From contig DASTMZ010000177.1 of assembly GCA_035713725.1 (NCBI GenBank), forward strand, positions 1 through 17,126: a DNA stretch of 17,126 bases. Reading direction: 5' to 3'. Shown piece after piece: positions 1-7,151 of this stretch (its first letter is position 1; every line of letters begins with the position of its first letter). The notes beneath the pieces were generated by a model, which saw nothing but the letters and a program-made list of their open reading frames with translations, was not told the origin of the DNA and searched no databases. The stretch is from DASQPR01 sp035713725. Its GTDB lineage: Bacteria > Actinomycetota > Actinomycetes > Mycobacteriales > Micromonosporaceae. A program made the position numbers and the translations under genes.

Positions 1-423
1 AAAGACGTGTGGTCCGGCCGGATCGTCGGCTACAGCATCGACGAGCGGATGAAAGCCAGCCTCGCCGTCGCGGCCGTGTCCAACGCGGTGGCAACGCGGC
101 GCCCGACCGGCACGATCGTACACAGCGACCGCGGCAGTCAAATTCGATCCCGAAAGTTCGTCAAAGCATTGCGGGACAACGGTTTAACCAGCTCGATGGG
201 CCGGGTAGGCGCGTGCGGTGACAACGCAGCGATGGAGTCCTTCTTCGCGCTACTACAAAACAACGCGCTCGACCGCCGCCGCTGGGCCACCCGCCAGGAA
301 CTACGCCTGGCAATCGTCGTCTGGATAGAACGCACCTACCACCGCCGCCGACGCCAGCAGCGTCTCGGCCGGCTCACCCCGATCGAGTTTGAGACAATCA
401 ACCACGCCGCATACGCGGCCTGA
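1..423 (+). CDS. IS3-family transposase (OrfB), C-terminal part
   Basis: The reading frame is open from base 1 to the TGA at 421-423, so the 5' part lies outside the window. The visible 140 residues are the second half of an IS3-type DDE (rve) integrase core. The second catalytic Asp is in the motif HSDRGSQ and the catalytic Glu is in NAAMESFFALLQ, 35 residues after that Asp as usual for IS3 OrfB. The end, with the WIERTYHRRRRQQRLGRLTPIEFE segment, is the usual IS3 'YN..R.H..LG..TP..YE' region. In the family this protein catalyses transposition by a circular intermediate and is normally made by -1 frameshifting from OrfA, which cannot be seen here. The C-terminus looks intact, so the element may be complete to the left. 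It has no metabolic link to the genes that follow. Confidence 0.9.
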   Translation, partial: KDVWSGRIVGYSIDERMKASLAVAAVSNAVATRRPTGTIVHSDRGSQIRSRKFVKALRDNGLTSSMGRVGACGDNAAMESFFALLQNNALDRRRWATRQELRLAIVVWIERTYHRRRRQQRLGRLTPIEFETINHAAYAA

Positions 424-431
424 CCACCCAA

Positions 432-455
432 ACCCGGTTGTCAAGTAAACCGGGT
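432..455. repeat. inverted repeat ACCCGGTT/AACCGGGT at IS right end
   Basis: ACCCGGTT at 432-439 and AACCGGGT at 448-455 are perfect 8-base complements with an 8-base loop. It begins 8 bases after the transposase stop. It may be a subterminal transposase-binding structure or a transcription terminator for the transposase. Confidence 0.5.
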
Positions 456-477
456 GCAGTCCCGTCATCACCGACCG

Positions 478-508
478 CGGCAGTCCGCCGACATTCGTCG
501 GGCTGCCG
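478..508 (-). terminator. hairpin downstream of the ABM-like gene
   Basis: CGGCAG (478-483) pairs with CTGCCG (503-508), and an inner stem CCGAC/GTCGG (488-492, 497-501) closes a 4-base loop. The structure starts 10 bases beyond the minus-strand stop at 518. There is no T tract, which is common for actinobacterial terminators. It could also serve as a barrier to transcription from the IS. Confidence 0.45.
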
Positions 509-517
509 TCCCTCAGA

Positions 518-823
518 CTAGAACTGGTCGGGTGTGTTGAGCTTGCGGTAGAACGTTGTCATAGGCGGACCCTGGGCACCGCCATCCCTCATGACATCAG
601 CAATTTCGGGCTGGCTTGCGAAGAAGTTCTGGAACGCGGCTTCGTCCGGCCACTCGTCGATGACGAGGACTTCACCCTCGCCCCCGGCGAACGTGTGCCG
701 GACCGCACCAGCCGCCTTTCCTGCCGAAGCGATCTGCTGCATAACCGCACCGCCGGGTCCCGCGGCGTAGTGCTCTAGATCGGCGGGATTCCCAGGTATC
801 CGCAGAACCACGATGACCGCCAT
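518..823 (-). CDS. small ABM-type (dimeric alpha-beta barrel) protein
   Basis: This encodes 101 residues. The start is fixed by a strong Shine-Dalgarno AGGAGG (plus-strand CCTCCT at 828-833) four bases before the ATG. The sequence runs beta strand MAVIVVLRIPG, then a helix with 'ADLEHYA', then VLVIDEWPDEAAFQNFF, the latter being the typical strand-plus-helix signature of the antibiotic-biosynthesis-monooxygenase/ferredoxin-like dimeric barrel fold. Members of this fold range from cofactor-free monooxygenases and heme-degrading enzymes to proteins of no known activity, and no catalytic residue here points to one of them. The gene stands alone, divergent from the VOC gene at 1115, and ends in a hairpin. 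Its function is unassigned. Confidence 0.75.
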   Translation of the reverse strand: MAVIVVLRIPGNPADLEHYAAGPGGAVMQQIASAGKAAGAVRHTFAGGEGEVLVIDEWPDEAAFQNFFASQPEIADVMRDGGAQGPPMTTFYRKLNTPDQF

Positions 824-945
824 TTGGCCTCCTGACGTTCGAGCTGACGGGCGCTAACCCTTGCGCGAATTCTGTACGACCGGCCGGTACGAGTAAATCG
901 CTTGTCCCGACCCGCCGTGACGCTACTTGGCGAATGGAGTGCAAC

Positions 946-977
946 GATCGCACGAGGGTACCTACCCGTGCGCGATC
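946..977. promoter_or_regulatory. imperfect inverted repeat in divergent intergenic region
   Basis: GATCGCACGAGGGTA (946-960) and TACCCGTGCGCGATC (963-977) are complementary at 12 of 15 positions around a 2-base centre. The repeat lies between two divergent genes (start at 823 on minus, 1115 on plus). That position suits an operator more than a terminator. The remainder of 824-1114 shows no gene that I can support. Confidence 0.4.
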
Positions 978-1101
978 ATCGGGTCACACGTTCATCGGGT
1001 GATCGCGACGAGAAGACCTGGATGATCGTGACGTGCATCGCGATCGCGCGTTCGCCACACGCGCTGAGGTACACGCGCCGATCTACACCAACGCCAGCCC
1101 G

Positions 1102-1107
1102 TACCAT
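1102..1107 (+). promoter_or_regulatory. -10 box for a leaderless VOC transcript
   Basis: TACCAT ends exactly 7 bases before the ATG at 1115, which would place transcription start on or next to the A of the start codon. No Shine-Dalgarno sequence is visible before this ATG, which agrees with leaderless translation. No clear -35 box was seen. Confidence 0.45.
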
Positions 1108-1114
1108 CGCACCC

Positions 1115-1552
1115 ATGACACATCGATCGGCTGATGAGGCTGCGTCGGACACACCCGTTCAAGTGCGCCAACTCAGGGTGGTCGTGGAAGCTGCCGACTT
1201 CGAAGCAGCTGTCGCCTTCTATCGCGACGTGCTAGGTCTTGCAGAACTCGAATCCATCGCAAGCGACGGGGGCGCACACGTAGTCATCCTCGATGCCGGA
1301 CGGGCGACGCTCGAACTCGCAAACCCGGCCCAGACGCGATTGATCGACGACGTCGAGGTGGGACGGCGCGTCAGTCCACACATTCGGCTCGCCTTCGAGG
1401 TCGACGACACGGCCCGCCGGACGCGCGCACTGGAGGCCGCCGGTGCAACTGTGCTCGCACCGCCGACGCTCACCCCGTGGCGATCGCTCAACTCGCGTCT
1501 TCACGCGCCGGCCGACGTTCAGCTGACCTTGTTCGAGGAACTCGACTCCTAG
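1115..1552 (+). CDS. VOC-fold (glyoxalase/bleomycin-resistance) family protein
   Basis: The 145-residue protein is read from ATG 1115. The frame stays open upstream to 902, but that extension is arginine-rich and unlike the family, and the TACCAT box seven bases before 1115 supports the short form. The core 'LRVVVEAADFEAAVAFYRDVLGL' is the first beta-alpha-beta unit of a VOC module. The second half contains 'IRLAFEVDDTARRTRALEAAGATVLAPPTLTPW...LNSRLHAPADVQLTLFEEL', the usual second module ending in a Leu-Thr-Leu-Phe-Glu strand. The first-strand metal ligand His is replaced by Val, while a Glu is present in 'ATLELA', so glyoxalase I activity is doubtful. Such proteins act on small electrophiles or bind drugs. 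Whether it belongs to the sox transcript is unknown: 80 bases separate it from the next ORF. Confidence 0.8.
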   Translation: MTHRSADEAASDTPVQVRQLRVVVEAADFEAAVAFYRDVLGLAELESIASDGGAHVVILDAGRATLELANPAQTRLIDDVEVGRRVSPHIRLAFEVDDTARRTRALEAAGATVLAPPTLTPWRSLNSRLHAPADVQLTLFEELDS

Positions 1553-1598
1553 TCGCGGGTCGGCGCCCTGGTGTGCGGCACTGGTGTTCTGGTCAGCG

Positions 1599-1613
1599 TT
1601 TGCGGTTTCGCTT
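1599..1613 (+). promoter_or_regulatory. weak palindromic element upstream of the sox operon
   Basis: TTTGCGGTTTCGCTT contains GCG-GTTT-CGC and loosely resembles the TTGCG elements at 6747 and 10291. It lies 20 bases before the first possible start of the ORF leading to soxB. No -35/-10 pair is evident around it. It is listed as the only regulatory-looking sequence between 1553 and 1632. Confidence 0.2.
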
Positions 1614-1632
1614 CGAGACTGAGGTGATCACG

Positions 1633-1779
1633 GTGGCGATGCGGTGGAAACTGCGGTACGCGATCTCGTATCGCGACGTCGAACTGCCGTCGTTCAACGA
1701 CGGCGTCGCGGTGACTCTGCGCGATCGGACCTCTGCCGGCGTCGCCATTGAGTTCCTGGTTTACGGGCTCGCGTCGTGA
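1633..1779 (+). CDS. 48-residue unknown protein coupled to soxB
   Basis: I do not recognise this protein. GTG 1633 is chosen because GAGGTG (1621-1626) sits 6 bases upstream; ATG 1639 in the same frame is the alternative. The product is short and slightly basic, with 'MRWKLRYAISYRDVELPSF' followed by 'GVAIEFLVYGLAS'. It has no signal peptide, cysteines or known motif. Its TGA at 1777-1779 overlaps the GTG start of soxB at 1776 by four bases, the same arrangement used at soxD/soxA and ferredoxin/reductase, so it is likely translated and coupled to soxB. It may be an accessory peptide for the oxidase, a leader that sets soxB translation, or the remnant of a larger gene. Confidence 0.5.
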   Translation: MAMRWKLRYAISYRDVELPSFNDGVAVTLRDRTSAGVAIEFLVYGLAS

Positions 1780-3008
1780 GCGCCGGCGCGCGCGGTGCAG
1801 GTCTGCCCGACCATCCGGCCTTCCTGTGGCGAAATCCTGACCCCAAACCGTCGTACGACGTCGTGATCGTCGGCGGAGGTGGCCACGGCCTTGCCACCGC
1901 GTATTACCTCGCCAAGAACCACGGGATAACCAACGTCGCTGTACTGGAAAAGGGCTGGCTGGCCGGCGGAAACATGGCACGCAACACCACGATCATCAGG
2001 TCCAACTATCTTTGGGACGAGAGTTCAGGCATTTATGAGCACTCGCTGAAGCTGTGGGAGGGCCTCGAGGAGGACCTCGGGTATCCGATCCTGTTCAGTC
2101 AGCGCGGTGTGCTCAACCTCGCGCACTCGCTGCAGGATGTCCGGGACTCGATGCGGCGGGTGAACGCCAACCGCCTCAACGGCATCGACGCCGAGTGGCT
2201 CGATCCGCAGCAGGTAACGGAGATCTGCCCGATCGTCAACGTCTCGCCAGCGGTCCGCTATCCGGTGCTGGGTGCGACGTACCAGCCGCGCGCCGGCATC
2301 GCCAAACACGACTACGTCGCCTGGGGGTTTGCTAGGCGCGCCAACGAGTACGGCGTCGACCTGATCCAAGACTGTGAAGTCACCGGCATCGACGTAGTCA
2401 ACGGCAAGGTAGTCGGCCTGCAGTCAACCAAGGGCCGGATCGCCGCCGGCAGGGTAGCTCTTGCGGCGGCGGGGCATTCCTCGGTTCTCGCATCGATGGT
2501 TGGGCTGCGGCTGCCGATTCAGTCGCATCCGCTGCAGGCGCTGGTGTCCGAACTGCTCGAACCCATCCACCCGACCGTAGTGATGTCCAACGCCGTCCAC
2601 GTCTACGTTTCCCAGGCACACAAGGGCGAACTGGTGATGGGCGCGGGTATCGATTCGTTCAACGGCTATGGGCAGCGCGGCGCCTTCCACATCATCGAAC
2701 GGCAGATGTCGGCCGCATTGGAGCTCTTCCCAGTGTTTGCCCGAGCTCACGTGTTGCGGACCTGGGCCGGAATCGTCGACACCACGCCGGACGCCTCACC
2801 GATCGTCGGCCTGACCCCGGTGCACAATCTGTATCTCAACTGTGGCTGGGGAACCGGCGGTTTCAAGGCGACGCCTGGCGTCGGATGGTGTTTCGCGCAC
2901 ACCATCGCCCACGACGCTGCTCACCCGTACAACGCACCGTTCACCCTCGCCCGGTTCGTTACCGGTGCACTGATCGACGAGCACGGTGCCGCAGCCGTGG
3001 CTCACTAG
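1776..3008 (+). CDS. soxB: heterotetrameric sarcosine oxidase, beta subunit
   Basis: The 410-residue DAO-type flavoprotein is the catalytic subunit of the SoxBDAG tetramer, oxidising sarcosine to glycine in the cytoplasm. The dinucleotide-binding motif VIVGGGGHGLATAYYLA lies near residues 30-46. The segment LEKGWLAGGNMARNTTIIRSN follows it and is the family's flavin-contacting region. His178 in GIAKHDYVAWGFAR corresponds to the histidine that carries covalent FMN in characterised tetrameric sarcosine oxidases, where it also contacts the alpha-beta interface. GWGTGGFKATPG (near 358-369) is the C-terminal FAD-site loop, and the protein ends in the conserved IDEHGAAAVAH. Length matches the family (about 400). 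The GTG start overlaps the upstream 48-residue ORF. soxD begins 9 bases after the stop. Confidence 0.96.
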   Translation: MSAGARGAGLPDHPAFLWRNPDPKPSYDVVIVGGGGHGLATAYYLAKNHGITNVAVLEKGWLAGGNMARNTTIIRSNYLWDESSGIYEHSLKLWEGLEEDLGYPILFSQRGVLNLAHSLQDVRDSMRRVNANRLNGIDAEWLDPQQVTEICPIVNVSPAVRYPVLGATYQPRAGIAKHDYVAWGFARRANEYGVDLIQDCEVTGIDVVNGKVVGLQSTKGRIAAGRVALAAAGHSSVLASMVGLRLPIQSHPLQALVSELLEPIHPTVVMSNAVHVYVSQAHKGELVMGAGIDSFNGYGQRGAFHIIERQMSAALELFPVFARAHVLRTWAGIVDTTPDASPIVGLTPVHNLYLNCGWGTGGFKATPGVGWCFAHTIAHDAAHPYNAPFTLARFVTGALIDEHGAAAVAH

Positions 3009-3016
3009 GAGCAGAC

Positions 3017-3298
3017 ATGCAACTCATCCGCTGCCCGTGGTGCGGCCCGCGCGAGGAGACCGAGTTTCACTACGGCGGTCAGGCGCATGTCGCCTATCCG
3101 GAAAGACCGGCCGAGACGTCCGACGCCGACTGGGCGCACTACGTGTTCTTCCGTGAAAACCAAAAGGGTGCTTTCGCGGAGCGTTGGGTGCATGCGGCCG
3201 GTTGCCGGCGGTGGTTCAACGCGGTCCGCGATACGTCAACCCATGAGTTCCTCGCGGTGTACAAGGTCGGCGAAGCCAAGCCGGAGGTCGCTCGGTGA
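3017..3298 (+). CDS. soxD: heterotetrameric sarcosine oxidase, delta subunit
   Basis: This is a 93-residue subunit with the SoxD zinc site: Cys6 and Cys9 in RCPWCG, and His59 and Cys63 in HAAGCRRWFN, matching the Cys3His arrangement known in the family. The 'HVAYPERP...DADWAHYVFFRENQKG.F.ERW.H..GCR.WF' pattern is diagnostic. In the complex it is a small structural subunit that contacts alpha. ATG 3017 has AGGAG (3007-3011) five bases upstream, partly inside the soxB stop codon. The stop overlaps the soxA GTG by four bases, so the two subunits are probably made in a fixed ratio by coupled translation. Confidence 0.96.
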   Translation: MQLIRCPWCGPREETEFHYGGQAHVAYPERPAETSDADWAHYVFFRENQKGAFAERWVHAAGCRRWFNAVRDTSTHEFLAVYKVGEAKPEVAR

Positions 3299-6129
3299 GC
3301 CGGCTGCCCGATCGTGGTCGAATCGACCGCGCCGTGGAGCTGGCGTTCACCTTTGACGGCAAGGAATATCGTGGCTACGCCGGGGACACGTTGGCGTCAG
3401 CGCTGCTGGCCAACGAGGTGCGGGTGGTTGCCACCAGCGTCAACTACGGTCGACCTCGAGGCATCACCGCCGCGGGGGTCGAGGAATCCAACGCATTGGT
3501 GCAGATCGAGGCACCCTTCCCGGAGCCGATGCTGGCGGCTACCGCCGTTGAGCTTTATGAGGGTCTAGTTGCCCGGGGCCTTGCTGGACGGGGTGAACTC
3601 GCCGACGCACCGGACCCCGCTCGCTACGACGCCGTTCACCTGCATTGTGACGTACTCGTGGTCGGCGCGGGACCGTCCGGCCTGGTCGCCGCGCTTGCCG
3701 CGGGACGTGCGGGTGCCAGGGTCGTTCTCGTCGACGATCAGCCGGAAGCGGGCGGGTCGCTGCTCGGTATGCAACACGAACTCGGCGACTGGGTGTCATC
3801 TGTCGTGACCGCCCTGACGTCGTGCGACGACGTCCGGGTACTACAGCGCACGACCGCGCTCGGCTATTTCGATGACGGGTTCGTGCTGGCGCTCGAGAGG
3901 CGCACCGATCACCTACCCGCGGCCGATCGAATCGGCAAAGCCCGTCAACGGATCTGGCGGATCCGAGCAAAGCAGGTCATTGTCGCGACCGGCGCGCATG
4001 AGCGTCCCGTGGTGTTTGCCGACAATGACCGTCCCGGCATCATGCTGGCGGGCTCGGCGCGTACTTATCTCCACCGCTATGGTGTGCTGGCCGGCCGCAA
4101 GGCCGTCGTGTTCACCACAAATGACAGCGCCTATGAGACGGCGACCGATCTCGCCGACGCGGGGGCCGACGTGTCGGTGGTGGATGCGCGGAGCGAGATT
4201 CCTAGGTACTGGTCGCGCGAATGTGCTCGACGTGCCATCGCGGTCCGCGCCGGAAGCGTGGTCACCGGAACCAGTGGCCACGGTCGAGTGACGGCAGCGC
4301 ATGTCGCACCCATGAATGGCGGTGCGCTTGGCCCACGTACCGGTATCTCCTGCGACTTGCTGCTCGTGTCGGGCGGGTGGAATCCTGCCGTCCATTTATA
4401 TAGCCAGGCCCGTGGGCGGCTCCGATACGACACGGTGATGGGCGCGTTCGTGCCAGAGGGCGACCTTGCCGCCGTCCGGGTCGCTGGCTCAGCACTCGGC
4501 ACGTCCACAACGTACGGTTGCCTTTCCGATGGACGAGCGGCAGCGGCTAAGGCCCTTGCCGCGCTGGGTATGCCGATGCCGGACGTGCGGCTACCGGTGA
4601 TCGACCACCCACCGGACGAGGTTCCGAGCGTGGTGCTGTGGGCGGTGCCCGATCCGCGCGAAGATGGCGAGCCGTGCCGCCAGTTCGTGGATCTTCAGCG
4701 CGATGCCACCGTTGCGGACATCTTGCGTGCACTAGGCGCCGGCCTGACGTCGGTGGAACACGTTAAGCGATACACGACGATTGGTACCGCACACGACCAG
4801 GGCAAGACGTCCGGCGTCATCGCCTCCGGGATCATTGCGGACGCGCTGGGCGTGGATATCGCGAGCCTGGGTACGACGACGTTCCGGCCGCCGTACATAT
4901 CGGTGTCGTTTGCGGCACTAGCCGGACGGGATCGCGGTGAGATCTTCGACCCCGTGCGGGTGACCGCGATCCATCCGTGGCACGTCGCCCATGGCGCAGT
5001 GTTTGAGAACGTCGGCCAGTGGAAGCGTCCATGGTTCTACCCGACGAACGGGGAAGACCTCGAAAGCGCCGTGCTGAGGGAGTGCCGTGCGGCGCGTGAG
5101 GGCGTTGCATTGATGGACGGTTCGACGCTCGGCAAGATCAACGTACAGGGAGCCGACGCGGCCGAGTTCCTGGACCGGCTGTACACCAACGTCATCAGCA
5201 GCCTGAAGCCGGGCTTCATCCGGTACGCCGTGATGTGTGGCTTGGACGGGATGGTCATCGATGACGGCACGGTGGCCCGGATATCCGAAACCGAGTTCCT
5301 GCTCACCACAACGACAGGGAACGCCGCCAAGGTTCGAGATTGGATGGAGGAATTCGCCCAGACCGAGTGGGCCGAGTTGAGAGTGAAGCTGACGTCGGTG
5401 ACCGACCACTGGGTGACGGTGCCACTGGTCGGTCCGCAATCGCGCGCTGTCCTCGGTGCAGTTGCTCCTCGTCTGGACGTATCCAAGGAAGCCTTCCCGT
5501 TCATGACCTGGCGAGACGCTTCCGTGGCGGGCATCGACGCCCGGGTGTGCCGGATCAGCTTCTCTGGTGAATTGGCATACGAGATAAACGTCAGCGCCTG
5601 GGACGGCATTGCGCTCTGGGAGGCACTGATCGAGGCCGGAAAACGGTACGGCATAACCCCGTACGGGACCGAGACGATGCACGTGCTGCGTGCCGAGAAA
5701 GGTTACCCGATCATCGGGCAGGACACCGACGGTACGGTCACGCCGCAGGATCTGGGCATGACGTGGGTCGTGTCGAAGAAGAAGGTCGACTTCATCGGCA
5801 AGCGGTCGCATGAGCGTGCCGAAAACAAGCGGCCGGACCGGAAACATCTTGTCGGTGTGCTGCCGATCGACCCGCAGAAGCTGCTGGTCGAGGGTGCGCA
5901 GGTTCTGTCGTCGAGCGACGTGTCGAAGCCGCCGGTGCCGATGCTCGGCCACGTGACATCCAGCTACCGCAGCGCAGCGCTGGGGCGTACGTTTGCGCTC
6001 GCGCTGGTTCGCGCCGGCCGGGACCGGATCGGCGAGACGCTGTATGCGTGGCACGACGCCGAATTGGTGCCGGTCACCGTTGCCGATCCGGTGCTGTACG
6101 ACCGCGACGGTGCGCGTCGCGATGGTTGA
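3295..6129 (+). CDS. soxA: heterotetrameric sarcosine oxidase, alpha subunit
   Basis: The 944-residue subunit shows the full family architecture. A Fer2-like N-terminal domain (about 10-75, FTFDGKEYRGYAGDTLASALLAN) lacks iron-sulfur cysteines, as is normal for SoxA. A pyridine-nucleotide-disulphide-type domain follows, with GAGPSG at 124-129 and ATGAHERP further on, and binds NAD+ in known structures. Next come the SoxA A3 domain (about 470-560, containing VEHVKRYTTIGTAHDQGKTSG) and a GcvT-like folate domain from about 575 with GFIRYAVMCGLDGMVIDDGT and FSGELAYEINV. The C-terminal GcvT barrel has PMLGHVTSSYRS. The folate half would convert the methyl carbon released from sarcosine into 5,10-methylene-THF. 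The GTG start overlaps soxD by four bases and the end overlaps soxG. Confidence 0.97.
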   Translation: MSRLPDRGRIDRAVELAFTFDGKEYRGYAGDTLASALLANEVRVVATSVNYGRPRGITAAGVEESNALVQIEAPFPEPMLAATAVELYEGLVARGLAGRGELADAPDPARYDAVHLHCDVLVVGAGPSGLVAALAAGRAGARVVLVDDQPEAGGSLLGMQHELGDWVSSVVTALTSCDDVRVLQRTTALGYFDDGFVLALERRTDHLPAADRIGKARQRIWRIRAKQVIVATGAHERPVVFADNDRPGIMLAGSARTYLHRYGVLAGRKAVVFTTNDSAYETATDLADAGADVSVVDARSEIPRYWSRECARRAIAVRAGSVVTGTSGHGRVTAAHVAPMNGGALGPRTGISCDLLLVSGGWNPAVHLYSQARGRLRYDTVMGAFVPEGDLAAVRVAGSALGTSTTYGCLSDGRAAAAKALAALGMPMPDVRLPVIDHPPDEVPSVVLWAVPDPREDGEPCRQFVDLQRDATVADILRALGAGLTSVEHVKRYTTIGTAHDQGKTSGVIASGIIADALGVDIASLGTTTFRPPYISVSFAALAGRDRGEIFDPVRVTAIHPWHVAHGAVFENVGQWKRPWFYPTNGEDLESAVLRECRAAREGVALMDGSTLGKINVQGADAAEFLDRLYTNVISSLKPGFIRYAVMCGLDGMVIDDGTVARISETEFLLTTTTGNAAKVRDWMEEFAQTEWAELRVKLTSVTDHWVTVPLVGPQSRAVLGAVAPRLDVSKEAFPFMTWRDASVAGIDARVCRISFSGELAYEINVSAWDGIALWEALIEAGKRYGITPYGTETMHVLRAEKGYPIIGQDTDGTVTPQDLGMTWVVSKKKVDFIGKRSHERAENKRPDRKHLVGVLPIDPQKLLVEGAQVLSSSDVSKPPVPMLGHVTSSYRSAALGRTFALALVRAGRDRIGETLYAWHDAELVPVTVADPVLYDRDGARRDG

Positions 6130-6697
6130 TATGGCCAGGCGCCGCAGCCCATTGGCCGGCCGTGCCGCAGAACTTGCCTGCCTGCCGATCGGCGCCCAGG
6201 AGTTGCCATTCCTGACCCAGCTGAACGTTCGGCTAGACGCCATGAGCGCAGCGGCGACCTTGGTCGCGAACGTGCTTGGCGGCCCGCTTCCGACCGTTCC
6301 TTGTACGACGTCTCGTGTCGGCGAGCTCGAAGTGCTGTGGTTGGGGCCAGACGAGTGGCTGGTGCTGGCACCACAGGGACGCGAGAAGTCGTTGGCCCAC
6401 GCGCTTCGCGAGGCCATCGGCTCGTACGACGGCGCGGTGACCGACGTGTCGGCACAACGTGTAGCGCTCGAACTGACCGGCACACATGTGCGTGACGTTC
6501 TCGCTCGCGGCTGCTCGATCGATCTACACCCGAAGGTCACGCCGATGGGTTCATGTGTGCAGACCTGGCTTGGGCGAACCGGGGTGGTGATCGTCGTGCA
6601 TGACTCGTCCGCGTCGGACTTCGTCGTCCTCGTCCCCACGTCGTTTGCTGATTACCTGGTGTCCTGGCTGATCGATGTGTGCATCGACATCTCGTGA
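6122..6697 (+). CDS. soxG: heterotetrameric sarcosine oxidase, gamma subunit
   Basis: This is the 191-residue GcvT-fold gamma subunit. It carries the family pattern PFLTQLNVRLDA, then LGPDEWLVLAP, then GAVTDVSAQRVALELTGTHVRDVLARGCSIDLHP, in which the 'DVS.qr..l.l.G..ardvLa.g...DLhp' string is characteristic of SoxG. It completes the oxidase and has no separate catalytic role that I know of. ATG 6122 gives an 8-base overlap with soxA; ATG 6131 is the alternative start. No good Shine-Dalgarno is visible, so translation is probably coupled to soxA. It is the last gene of the sox operon, followed by an inverted repeat and a new promoter. Confidence 0.93.
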   Translation: MVDMARRRSPLAGRAAELACLPIGAQELPFLTQLNVRLDAMSAAATLVANVLGGPLPTVPCTTSRVGELEVLWLGPDEWLVLAPQGREKSLAHALREAIGSYDGAVTDVSAQRVALELTGTHVRDVLARGCSIDLHPKVTPMGSCVQTWLGRTGVVIVVHDSSASDFVVLVPTSFADYLVSWLIDVCIDIS

Positions 6698-6710
6698 TCA
6701 TGGGGCCGCC

Positions 6711-6730
6711 ACCGATTCTTGACAATCGGT
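6711..6730. repeat. inverted repeat after soxG, enclosing a -35 box
   Basis: ACCGATT (6711-6717) and AATCGGT (6724-6730) are perfect complements with a 6-base loop. The loop and first stem base contain TTGACA. It may end the sox transcript or be a protein-binding site that controls the following promoter. There is no T tract. Confidence 0.45.
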
Positions 6731-6748
6731 CGCGGTCTGGAAGATTCT
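6719..6748 (+). promoter_or_regulatory. promoter of the ferredoxin-reductase-oxygenase operon
   Basis: A perfect -35 TTGACA (6719-6724) is followed after 18 bases by GATTCT (6743-6748), a weak -10. The next feature downstream is the palindrome at 6751-6763. A leader of about 40 bases would precede the Shine-Dalgarno GAGGTG at 6787-6792 and ATG 6798. A weak -10 next to an operator suits a regulated promoter. Confidence 0.5.
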
Positions 6749-6763
6749 GTTGCGCATAGCGCA
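6747..6763 (+). promoter_or_regulatory. candidate IclR operator, site A
   Basis: CTGTTGCGCATAGCGCA contains a perfect TGCGC-ATA-GCGCA palindrome (6751-6763) just after the -10, where bound protein would block transcription start. It matches site B, in the iclR promoter, at 13 of 17 positions. Assignment to IclR is an inference from this sharing. Confidence 0.5.
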
Positions 6764-6797
6764 GCGCGTTTCGTTTTGCGCACGTCGAGGTGATCGC

Positions 6798-7151
6798 ATG
6801 GTCGTCGTATGCCCGCTCGCCGACCTACCGCCCGGGGACGTCCGTCGGGTCGACGTGGAACCGCCGATCGCTGTTTTTCACACCGATGCGGGCGAGCTCT
6901 TTGCGGTGGACGACACGTGCACACATCAGGACGCCTCGCTCGCCGACGGCTGGCTCGTGGGTTGCGAGATCGAGTGCCCGCTACACGCGTCGAAATTCGA
7001 CCTGCGTACCGGCGCGGTTGATGCGCCGCCGGCAAAGCGTCCAATCCGTACCCACGACGTGAGCGTCGTCGACGGCATCATCCATGTGGCGTTGTCGACC
7101 GCGGCGCCATTGGCTCCTGCTTCTACCGGTGTCCCGCTGGACATCCCGTGA
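6798..7151 (+). CDS. Rieske [2Fe-2S] ferredoxin
   Basis: The 117-residue soluble Rieske protein has cluster ligands Cys41-x-His43 in DDTCTHQDASLADGW and Cys60-x-x-His63 in ECPLHASKFDLRTG. The 'P..KR.IRTHDV.V..G.IHV' ending is typical of the small ferredoxins of multicomponent Rieske oxygenases. It would pass electrons from the FAD reductase encoded next to the oxygenase two genes downstream. ATG 6798 has GAGGTG (6787-6792) five bases upstream. The stop overlaps the reductase GTG by four bases. About 15 residues after the usual domain end (STAAPLAPASTGVPLDIP) look like an unstructured tail. Confidence 0.93.
   Translation: MVVVCPLADLPPGDVRRVDVEPPIAVFHTDAGELFAVDDTCTHQDASLADGWLVGCEIECPLHASKFDLRTGAVDAPPAKRPIRTHDVSVVDGIIHVALSTAAPLAPASTGVPLDIP

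Larger units (their letters stand above)
1..467 (+). mobile_element. right end of an IS3-family insertion sequence (boundary approximate)
   Basis: The transposase stop at 423 is followed by about 45 bases containing a strong inverted repeat (431-455) and then GCAGTCCC. This is the kind of sequence I would expect at the right terminus of an IS3 element. The left end and the target duplication lie outside the window, so the exact boundary near 467 is an estimate. Confidence 0.45.

Noticed and set aside
902..1114. N-terminal extension of the VOC protein
   Set aside because: The 71 added residues are not family-like, cover the intergenic palindrome, and the -10 box at 1102 would lie inside the gene.
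3295..3520. Loss of iron-sulfur cysteines in the Fer2-like domain of SoxA
   Set aside because: This is normal for the alpha subunit of tetrameric sarcosine oxidase, so it is not a novelty of this protein.
4918..6639. 573-codon open frame on the minus strand
   Set aside because: It lies fully opposite soxA/soxG, which are certain, and its translation is Arg/Ser/Thr/Pro-rich with no motifs. It is an antisense shadow of GC-rich coding DNA.
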